Positions 1-4,870 of a DNA stretch of 5,165 nt are shown piece after piece. The stretch spans positions 25,677-30,841 of the forward strand of contig DAIDLJ010000008.1 in NCBI GenBank assembly GCA_027449585.1. The letters run 5' to 3'. The first letter of the stretch is position 1; each line of letters starts with the position of its first letter. This DNA comes from Microcaldota archaeon (GTDB taxonomy: Archaea > Micrarchaeota > Micrarchaeia > Micrarchaeales > CABMGC01). The notes under the pieces were generated by a model. It was given only the letters and a program-made list of their open reading frames with translations, searched no databases and was not told the DNA's origin. The position numbers and the translations under genes are program-made.

Positions 1-71
1 AACTTTGGCAAGTAAAACCGACAATAGACCCTAAAGGATGCGTTAAATTTGGGGTTTTAGTGCCTTCTTAG
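1..71 (+). CDS. possible 3' end of an unrecognised gene (partial)
   Basis: The third plus-strand frame is open from the left edge to a TAG at 69-71, giving about 22 residues that end in KFGVLVPS. The other two plus frames stop at 13-15 and 32-34. The tail alternates hydrophobic and polar residues like a beta strand, which fits a real C terminus, but 22 codons are too few to prove coding or to name a family. If real, it converges on and overlaps the small membrane-protein gene by 15 bases. It could equally be non-coding spacer. Confidence 0.25.
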   Translation, partial: LWQVKPTIDPKGCVKFGVLVPS

Positions 72-263
72 TGCTTTGAGGGCGGCGGCTGCTCCGACAA
101 CTGCGCCTACTGCAGCATAAGGCAAAATCTCCTTTATAGTTACAGGGGTGCCGTGGAGTCCGTCCCTAAATTCGCCAATCACAGAACCTGCAGCTGCGCC
201 GTAGGCTGACACCAGTGTCGCCACAACAGCGTCGGTAAACTTGTTTGGCGTCAAGTGCTTCAT
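57..263 (-). CDS. small two-helix membrane protein, hypothetical
   Basis: This 68-residue protein is not recognised. It starts at an ATG (complement of 261-263) and ends with RRH before TAA. Two hydrophobic segments rich in Ala, Gly and Val are visible, at about residues 12-32 and 48-65, joined by a polar loop of about 15 residues (EFRDGLHGTPVTIKE). Small-residue spacings such as GAAAG and GAVVGAAAA are typical of tightly packed transmembrane helices, so a helical hairpin in the cytoplasmic membrane is likely. The positively charged C terminus (LKALRRH) and the Lys near the N terminus suggest both ends lie inside. No ribosome binding site is evident; an AT-rich element about 20-30 bases upstream suggests a leaderless or short-leader transcript. 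Codons are mixed and GC-balanced like the neighbours, supporting a real gene. Function is unknown. Confidence 0.6.
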   Translation of the reverse strand: MKHLTPNKFTDAVVATLVSAYGAAAGSVIGEFRDGLHGTPVTIKEILPYAAVGAVVGAAAALKALRRH

Positions 264-269
264 AACATC

Positions 270-299
270 AATATTAGTGATATATTTACTGATATTAAA
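270..299 (-). promoter_or_regulatory. TATA-like promoter with imperfect palindrome for the small membrane-protein gene
   Basis: On the minus strand, TTTAATATC (complement of about 291-299) and AAATATAT (280-287) lie about 20-35 bases before the ATG at 263, the usual spacing for an archaeal TATA box with little or no leader. The same bases form an imperfect inverted repeat: arms 270-280 and 286-296 match at 10 of 11 or 9 of 11 positions depending on how the mismatches are counted, around a TATAT centre. A regulator could bind here and block TBP, but much of this may simply be AT richness. Confidence 0.35.
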
Positions 300-307
300 G
301 CCTACTT

Positions 308-347
308 ATTTTGGGCAGAATTGCAACATATGATATCGATTTTGGGC
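308..347. repeat. direct repeat ATTTTGGGC, two copies 31 bases apart
   Basis: The nine-base sequence ATTTTGGGC occurs at 308-316 and again at 339-347. The offset of 31 bases is close to three helical turns, so both copies would face the same side of the DNA. They lie between the end of the HMG-CoA synthase gene and the promoter of the small membrane-protein gene, about 45-85 bases upstream of that gene's start. This is a plausible place for an activator or repressor, but no known operator is recognised. Confidence 0.3.
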
Positions 348-353
348 CGATTT

Positions 354-371
354 AAAAATGTCCCGGTGGGA
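354..371 (-). terminator. possible hairpin plus T-run terminator of HMG-CoA synthase
   Basis: Immediately after the HMG-CoA synthase stop codon, minus-strand bases 371-361 read TCCCACCGGGA, a 4-bp stem with a 3-base loop. This is followed within two bases by five T (complement of 354-358). The arrangement resembles a short intrinsic terminator. Archaeal termination depends mainly on the T-run, which is short here, so the call is tentative. Confidence 0.35.
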
Positions 372-372
372 T

Positions 373-2265
373 CTATATCACGTTCTCCTTTGGGCGTCTA
401 ATCCTTGCCTTTGTAGGCTCCGCGTCATTTGATCTTGCGATTGACTTGAACAAGGCCGCTCCGACTTCATGCGAAAGTTCGGTGGCGTATCTTGAAAGTC
501 TTTCTTTGTTTATCATAAATTCTCCAGAATACTGTGAGAGCATGGGAGCCTCGCCGACATGATCGCTCACGGTCCTTGCCTTCCTTATCTGCTCATATTC
601 TTCGGCGCTTATCTCGCGCCTCTCCTTGCTTTCGAGAGATGCAACCTTTTCGAGCACCGATTTCATCTGCAATGCATCCTTTGTGTTCAAAAATAGGGAA
701 TAGCTCTCCGCGCCGCTGCCGTATCCTATGAATACGACCTCCTTTCCCTCCAGCTGCTCTTGGCTTGAATGAAGTATGTGGCTCTCAAGCGCAAGGAATG
801 CTGATCCCGTGTATATGTTTCCTGTGACTGAAGGTATCTTGAGGGACTCGCCGACGCCGAGCTTCGAGTATATCTGCTTGAAGGTTTCAGTCTTCCTCAC
901 CTTTCCATTGAAGGCGTTGTGCATGTCCTCGAACTCGTTGACTATGCCCTTTGATCTTGGGTCGAGGCAGTATATTCCAGAGAATGCCAATATTAGTGAG
1001 TCGAGCGTTCCGCCTTTTGCAGCTATGACTGAAAGCTTCTCCTGCGCCTCGGTTATGGCAACTGCAAGGCTTGAGTTTGGCTTTATGCCGTACTTTTGCC
1101 GTATCTGATCTAGCCGCTCGATCTTCGATTCTGCTATTACCCTGCTGTTATCAGAGACGGACTTCTCCTTGTAGTCTGCGCCGCGGTTTATCTGCTCCCT
1201 CTCCACCTCGAGTTTTAGCACTATGTTCGCGACGTCCTGTATGAATTCAAATGCCTTCTCCTGTGTCTTGAAGCCGTTTAGCTCAGGCATCTTTGTCCCG
1301 TCGCCTATCTCCGAGAGTATCCTGTCCCTGAGCATGTCGTTGCTTCTCATGAAGTGCACTACGAGGTTTCCTACAGCCTTGTTGACCATCCCAGGATAAG
1401 GCACGTGACCTATTATTGTATATTTGTCTGTAAAATTGTTGAGATTGTCTATGTCCACGCCTGATCTCTCGAATAGCTGCTTCATGGATCTGTAGGTGTG
1501 GAGGAGATAGACATATTCAGAGTACTTGCCGAAAACTATGGCATACTTGCTGACCATGGCCATGCCCTTTGTCTCGTCATTTGGCGAGTCTATAGGTTTT
1601 ATGAAATCAACAACATTAGACCTTGATGATCCTACAATCTCGCTTAGAGCCACTCCGCTCTTTGCCTTTGGATCCAGTAGTATAGCCATTGCGCCAAAGC
1701 CTGCAGTCTCATCAGCATTTGTACCAAACTTGTATCTGGCATCATCGGCAGTAATTATCAGTGACTTGCCTCTTATTCCGTTAGTGCTTATGTTAGATAG
1801 CGTTGCGACACCTGAGACGCATGCTGACTGGCTGTGCATCACTATTACGCTATCGGAAAGGTCGCCGACGTCTATACCTGCTTGCTTGCGCAGGATCCTG
1901 CTCATCTGGTTAACGGCATTTATTACGGCTATGCCGTTGTTCTGCGATATATCGTTTGAAGATTCGGTGTTGTAGTAAAGGTTCTGTATATCCGAGAGAT
2001 TTATGTTGTATGAAATAGCCATCTTAATGACTGCCATTGCTGCGGCAGTTATCGGCGTCTCGCCGACATTGGCAACAGATCCTTTATGGATTCCAAGGCC
2101 CTTCTTGACCTTCTCGGCTTCAGCCATGAAGTCATCCACTCCATTTATGGTCTTTGCCTTCTCTTCGGCTGTTATGCTTAATTCCCCCGTATAGTGTGCT
2201 ATCGCAACTATCCTAAGTCGCTCTTCCTGTGCCTGCGTATTTTTATCATTTTTTGAGCTTGCCAA
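373..2265 (-). CDS. mvaS: hydroxymethylglutaryl-CoA synthase with large internal insertion
   Basis: The enzyme condenses acetyl-CoA with acetoacetyl-CoA to give HMG-CoA, a cytoplasmic step of the mevalonate pathway that supplies isoprenoid chains for archaeal lipids. The family's thiolase-fold landmarks appear in order: Glu101 in YNTESSNDIS, nucleophile Cys149 in SACVSGVATL, ITADDARY (171-178) with a following G-rich segment, His287 in GHVPYPGMVNKA, GNIYTGSAF (482-490) and FIGYGSGAESYSL (512-524). The last two blocks resemble the bacterial/eukaryotic form of the enzyme rather than the short archaeal form. Length is 630 residues against roughly 390 for bacterial and 520 for human enzymes. Most of the excess lies between about residues 310 and 465, a charged, probably helical stretch; there is also an N-terminal tail of about 16 residues and a basic C-terminal tail. 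The start is a TTG; no in-frame ATG lies upstream before a stop. A TATA-like box 30 bases upstream suggests a nearly leaderless transcript diverging from the phosphodiesterase gene. Confidence 0.87.
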   Translation of the reverse strand: MASSKNDKNTQAQEERLRIVAIAHYTGELSITAEEKAKTINGVDDFMAEAEKVKKGLGIHKGSVANVGETPITAAAMAVIKMAISYNINLSDIQNLYYNTESSNDISQNNGIAVINAVNQMSRILRKQAGIDVGDLSDSVIVMHSQSACVSGVATLSNISTNGIRGKSLIITADDARYKFGTNADETAGFGAMAILLDPKAKSGVALSEIVGSSRSNVVDFIKPIDSPNDETKGMAMVSKYAIVFGKYSEYVYLLHTYRSMKQLFERSGVDIDNLNNFTDKYTIIGHVPYPGMVNKAVGNLVVHFMRSNDMLRDRILSEIGDGTKMPELNGFKTQEKAFEFIQDVANIVLKLEVEREQINRGADYKEKSVSDNSRVIAESKIERLDQIRQKYGIKPNSSLAVAITEAQEKLSVIAAKGGTLDSLILAFSGIYCLDPRSKGIVNEFEDMHNAFNGKVRKTETFKQIYSKLGVGESLKIPSVTGNIYTGSAFLALESHILHSSQEQLEGKEVVFIGYGSGAESYSLFLNTKDALQMKSVLEKVASLESKERREISAEEYEQIRKARTVSDHVGEAPMLSQYSGEFMINKERLSRYATELSHEVGAALFKSIARSNDAEPTKARIRRPKENVI

Positions 2266-2295
2266 AAAATCATCATTGGACTTGAAAAAATCAAT

Positions 2296-2304
2296 TATTT
2301 AAAT
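2296..2304 (-). promoter_or_regulatory. TATA box of HMG-CoA synthase
   Basis: The minus strand reads ATTTAAATA here, an archaeal TATA-box sequence. Counting about 27 bases from its centre puts transcription start near 2273, eight bases before the TTG start at 2265. The same core (TTTAAATA) precedes the PAC2 gene at a similar distance, which supports both. Confidence 0.6.
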
Positions 2305-2338
2305 GCCGTATTCGTGGACGTCGAAAGACGAAATTGGA

Positions 2339-2358
2339 TCTTTAATAAGGCATAAATA
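2339..2358 (+). promoter_or_regulatory. AT-rich promoter elements of the phosphodiesterase gene
   Basis: Two TATA-like stretches, TTTAATAA (2341-2348) and ATAAATATC (2352-2360), lie 35-52 bases before the ATG at 2393. The first would place transcription start near 2370, leaving a leader of about 20 bases that carries a ribosome binding site. No comparable element lies about 26 bases before the alternative upstream ATG at 2303, which is one reason for preferring the 2393 start. Confidence 0.45.
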
Positions 2359-2378
2359 TCATCAGCACCCAGTGCATA

Positions 2379-2386
2379 CTGAGGAT
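2379..2386 (+). promoter_or_regulatory. ribosome binding site deciding the phosphodiesterase start
   Basis: CTGAGGAT contains GAGG, complementary to the 3' end of archaeal 16S rRNA, eight bases before the ATG at 2393. It supports initiation there, where the protein begins MLKIGHKG, the expected first strand of the family. Confidence 0.5.
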
Positions 2387-2392
2387 GCTGTG

Positions 2393-3060
2393 ATGTTGAA
2401 GATAGGGCATAAGGGAACGTCGGAGAAGGGGATTCCGGAGAACACTCTTGCAAGCATAAGCTACGCAATAAAGGCCGGCGTTGACGGCGTTGAGTTCGAC
2501 CTTAGAAGGACAAAGGACAATGTGGCCGTGGTCATACATGATGACACTGTTGACAGCATGACCAATGGCACTGGAAGAGTGCGCAACATGGAGCTTGCCC
2601 AGCTCAAGAGGCTTGAGGTAAAGAATTCCATGGAGAGGATACCTACTCTTGATGAGGTTCTAAAGGTCATAGGAAACAACCTTAGCCTTGCATTCATAGA
2701 GATAAAGGACAAGGGACTGGAGAGGCATACCCTTGATGCCATATACAGAAATGGCATGCAGGAAAATGCGGTGATAATCTCGTTTAGCAAGCAGATACTT
2801 AGGAATGTTCGGTCGATGGACAAGAATATCAAGCTTGGGCTTGACCACAAGGGACCTCTGAATGCGATAAGTTTCGCTGTTGAGGTAGGAGCAAGCTACA
2901 TGATATCCAAGGCCCAGAACATAACGGCAAGGTTCGTTGAGCGGGCTGGGGAGAAAGGACTTGCAGTTGTGGCATGGACTGTCAATGATGTAAAGGAAGT
3001 GGACAGATTGCGCGGCGCCGGGGTGCAGGGAATAATAAGCGACTACACGAATTTGTGGTA

Positions 3061-3061
<1 letters not shown>
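2393..3061 (+). CDS. glycerophosphodiester phosphodiesterase (GDPD family)
   Basis: The family hydrolyses glycerophosphodiesters, the deacylated head groups of lipids, to an alcohol and glycerol phosphate, using a metal-dependent TIM barrel. All signature blocks are visible (numbering from the 2393 start, 222 residues): IGHKG (4-8) with the first catalytic His6, PENT (15-18), GVEFDLRRTKD (32-42) with metal ligands Glu34 and Asp36, the second catalytic His49 in VIHDDT, IEIK (102-105), AWTVND (194-199) and GIISDY (213-218). The usual HRG is HKG here, a conservative change. Length is close to the family norm, and no signal peptide is seen, so it should be cytoplasmic. The frame stays open to an ATG at 2303, but the 30 extra residues do not look like this family and overlap promoter-like DNA. 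In archaea the substrate may be sn-glycerol-1-phosphate based; this is inference. The stop codon's last base is the 3' base of the convergent tRNA-Thr gene. Confidence 0.92.
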
Positions 3062-3132
<71 letters not shown>

Positions 3133-3154
3133 ACAATAGAGCTTTTCAGCAGGA

Positions 3155-3163
3155 ATATATAAA
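3155..3163. promoter_or_regulatory. shared TATA element between tRNA-Thr and the ThiE-like gene
   Basis: ATATATAAA is centred at 3159, which is 27 bases from the tRNA-Thr 5' end at 3132 on one side and about 26 from the ATG at 3185 on the other. Both distances match archaeal TATA-to-start spacing, so one nearly symmetric element could serve both directions. The protein gene would then be leaderless, and no ribosome binding site is seen before it. A second AT-rich patch at 3166-3178 could instead serve one direction. Confidence 0.5.
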
Positions 3164-3184
3164 TTACATAATATTATCTACTTG

Positions 3185-3865
3185 ATGGAAAGCCTAAGGG
3201 AAGCAAGAACTGGAAAGACCGGCAAGGACCACATAAACGCTCTTAGGGAGACGATGCACTCGGTTAAGGTGCTTCCCAAGGGCGTCTGCGGGATTACTTC
3301 TGATGGGTTTGGGCTTACGCAGATTGAGAGCGCAAGAATATTTCTTGACTCAGGAATGAGGCTTGTCAAGTATATCGAGGGAAAAACTCCCGGCGTCGAT
3401 GAAGCGCAGGAGATACGAGGCATGTGCCATAAATATGGCGCTTTATTTTCAGTAAATGACAGACTTGACCTGGCAATAAAATCAGGTGCAGATTGCCTGC
3501 ATCTTTGGAGAGAAGCAAATAAATTCGCCCAGGCAAAAAAGGAATTTAATGGATTGATTGGGATTTCAGTATCAAGCCTCGGAGAGGCATTCATGGCGCA
3601 GGAGAAAGGAGCAGATTATATCGAGGTTGGTAGCATGTTTTCTGGAGGGTCGGAAAAGGAAAGGATAGTCTCTTTTGATGAGTTTAGGAGGATACGAGAG
3701 AAGATATCATTGCCAATATACGCAGTTGGAGGAATCAGATTAGGAAACATTGGTATGATAAAAAGGCTTGGATCCGATGGGATAATGGTTAGGTCTGCCG
3801 TACTTGAGGCTGGCGACCCCAAAAATGCCGCAAGTATGATTATAGATGAGTGGAGCCGCAACTGA
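3185..3865 (+). CDS. ThiE/TenI-family TIM-barrel protein (thiamine phosphate synthase-like)
   Basis: ThiE joins the pyrimidine and thiazole halves of thiamine phosphate; TenI relatives are thiazole tautomerases. Family blocks in this 226-residue protein are GITSD (36-40) at the first strand, FSVNDRLDLA (88-97), GADCLHL (101-107), IGISVSSLGEA (125-135), GADYIEVGSMF (142-152), YAVGGI (179-184) and GSDGIMVRSAV (196-206). Asn91, Asp92 and Ser128 match active-site positions. However, the second metal-binding Asp expected after HLGQE is Ala111, the REK-type pyrophosphate motif reads KYIEGK (62-67), and the Thr-x-Thr-Lys loop is GGSEK (154-158). The family assignment is therefore firm but thiamine phosphate synthase activity is doubtful; a TenI-like or other role is possible. 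About 30 N-terminal residues precede the barrel. The start is ATG 3185, preferred over TTG 3182 because it sits at the predicted leaderless transcription start. No other thiamine gene or THI riboswitch is visible nearby. Confidence 0.8.
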   Translation: MESLREARTGKTGKDHINALRETMHSVKVLPKGVCGITSDGFGLTQIESARIFLDSGMRLVKYIEGKTPGVDEAQEIRGMCHKYGALFSVNDRLDLAIKSGADCLHLWREANKFAQAKKEFNGLIGISVSSLGEAFMAQEKGADYIEVGSMFSGGSEKERIVSFDEFRRIREKISLPIYAVGGIRLGNIGMIKRLGSDGIMVRSAVLEAGDPKNAASMIIDEWSRN

Positions 3866-3893
3866 AAAGCTGCACTATCTAGTCGTGTTTATA

Positions 3894-3999
3894 TGCAGGG
3901 GAAGGGATTTGAACCCTCGAAGGCGCTAGGCCACAGGATCTTAAGTCCTGCGCGTTTTTCTGTGGCTAAAACCGCCAAACCAGACTCTGCAACCCCTGC
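3894..3999 (-). tRNA. tRNA-Leu(TAA) with about 20 extra bases in the D arm, probable intron
   Basis: On the minus strand, acceptor GCAGGGG pairs with CCCCTGC and discriminator A73. The anticodon stem CAGGA pairs with TCCTG around CTTAAGA, giving anticodon TAA (complement of 3941-3943) for UUA/UUG leucine. A long variable region with a GGC/GCC stem and a T arm GAGGG-TTCAAAT-CCCTT follow, as expected for leucine tRNA. CCA is not encoded. At 106 bases it is about 20 longer than usual. The surplus lies in the D arm: GCAGAGTCTGG matches positions 10-19 (A14, G15, G18, G19), but the 3' half of the D stem comes only after roughly bases 3979-3960. That segment folds as TGGC-GGTTTTA-GCCA. A D-loop intron is the simplest reading, but a canonical bulge-helix-bulge is not clear and the exact splice sites cannot be fixed. 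The 5' end lies 4 bases after the PAC2 stop codon without a good TATA box of its own, so it is probably processed from a shared transcript. Confidence 0.9.
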
Positions 4000-4003
4000 A
4001 CGT

Positions 4004-4738
4004 TTAAGCGTACATAGAAGGCCCGGTGGCCTCTGCTGCCTTATTGTAGTGCTCCGGCGTCTCTTTCATCTTCTTTATGACGTCCCTCATCTTGGCCTCT
4101 ACCACCTTTGATTCCTCCTGCAATGACTTGAGCTCTATGTCTATGTTTATGAGTTTGTTGAGCCCACGAAGCGCAATCTCTGCGTACTTTGGATCCATTA
4201 CCTGTGGATTTACCTCGACAAGTATGTTCATTGACTCCACCTTGAATTGGTTGGAGTTTGTCATGAGAATAGCTCCGACTCCGGCAACAACTCCCTCAGA
4301 TATCACCTTCATTCCTAGCTTATTTACCCTCTTTATTATCTCTTCATCCGGCGAGGTTATGAAGACGTTTTCCGAAGGCTTCTGGGAAGGCATTCCGCTT
4401 ATTGATATCGTCTTTGATATGCCATTCTTCCTTACGAATGCAAGGAGCTCCCTGGATAATTCATATACAGAACCAGAAGGTATCACAAATTCCGACATAG
4501 CAATTATCAGCTTGTACTTGTCGTCCTTGTAGAGCCTGGCAGGAAACATAGGCTTGCCGTAGTGTATGGCCGCTATTGGAGGAAACTCGTTGCTGTCTAT
4601 GTACCCTATGTACTCCATCTGCAGCTTTTCTATCATGTAGCTCCCTGCCATTGGGCCGACGAGACCGACACCTGGAAACGCGTCTATTAGCGTGTAATTC
4701 TTTAAGCTGTAATCCTTGAAAAGTTTTATTTCTATCAT
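4004..4738 (-). CDS. PAC2-family proteasome assembly chaperone
   Basis: This family includes archaeal PbaA/PbaB and eukaryotic Pba1-2, which bind 20S proteasome alpha rings and aid assembly in the cytoplasm. The 244-residue protein has the family's N-terminal block LIDAFPGVGLVGPMAG (17-32), then NEFPPIAAIHYGKP (50-63), the strand KLIIAMSEFVIP (76-87) with a following ELLAFVRKNG helix, ISISGMP (111-117), EGVVAGVGAILM (148-159) and the helix-forming segment after NPQVMDPKYA (177-186). Residues about 200-228 are charged and probably form a coiled coil. The protein ends in Met-Tyr-Ala, which fits the HbYX (hydrophobic-Tyr-any) motif that proteasome partners use to dock on the alpha ring. The start is an ATG with no ribosome binding site; a TATA box 34 bases upstream suggests a leader of about seven bases. 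tRNA-Leu follows after 4 bases on the same strand. No proteasome subunit gene is in the window. PbaA, PbaB or another paralogue cannot be told apart from this sequence. Confidence 0.9.
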   Translation of the reverse strand: MIEIKLFKDYSLKNYTLIDAFPGVGLVGPMAGSYMIEKLQMEYIGYIDSNEFPPIAAIHYGKPMFPARLYKDDKYKLIIAMSEFVIPSGSVYELSRELLAFVRKNGISKTISISGMPSQKPSENVFITSPDEEIIKRVNKLGMKVISEGVVAGVGAILMTNSNQFKVESMNILVEVNPQVMDPKYAEIALRGLNKLINIDIELKSLQEESKVVEAKMRDVIKKMKETPEHYNKAAEATGPSMYA

Positions 4739-4767
4739 TGCAACACGCTATCATTATTCTGTTTATC

Positions 4768-4777
4768 TATTTAAATT
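4768..4777 (-). promoter_or_regulatory. TATA box of the PAC2 gene
   Basis: The minus strand reads AATTTAAATA, centred about 34 bases before the ATG at 4738. This predicts transcription start near 4745 and a leader of about seven bases. The same TTTAAATA core precedes HMG-CoA synthase. Confidence 0.6.
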
Positions 4778-4833
4778 AATGCTCTCCCTCGGATTATTGG
4801 TGTTTATTTTAATCTCGGTGTTACGACGATGAA

Positions 4834-4841
4834 TATAAAAA
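4834..4841 (+). promoter_or_regulatory. TATA box of the small basic protein gene
   Basis: TATAAAAA is preceded by a purine-rich CGATGAA that could act as the TFB recognition element. From its centre, transcription would start near 4865, six bases before the ATG at 4871. GTGAT at 4863-4867 is a weak partial match to a ribosome binding site, but may be at the transcript's very 5' end. Confidence 0.65.
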
Positions 4842-4870
4842 GATATAGGCGTCAATATTATCGTGATTAA

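Noticed and set aside
1526..1975. 149-codon open frame on the plus strand, and shorter ones at 534-731, 776-1108 and 2003-2194
   Set aside because: They lie antisense within the HMG-CoA synthase gene, whose catalytic motifs are unambiguous; their products show no family features.
2303..2392. Upstream ATG start for the phosphodiesterase adding 30 residues
   Set aside because: The family starts at the IGHKG strand; a ribosome binding site precedes the ATG at 2393 and promoter-like DNA lies inside the extra segment. It is kept only as an alternative.
2538..2544. Box C-like ATGATGA, also seen on the minus strand near 2276-2270
   Set aside because: No box D (CTGA) at a suitable distance and no internal C'/D' boxes; both are explained by coding or start sequence, so no C/D box sRNA is called.
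3893..4111. 72-codon open frame on the plus strand
   Set aside because: It reads antisense through tRNA-Leu and the end of PAC2. Its opening resembles the usual spurious translation of a tRNA T arm.
4077..4532. 151-codon open frame on the plus strand
   Set aside because: It is the antisense shadow of the PAC2 gene, which is recognised along its full length.
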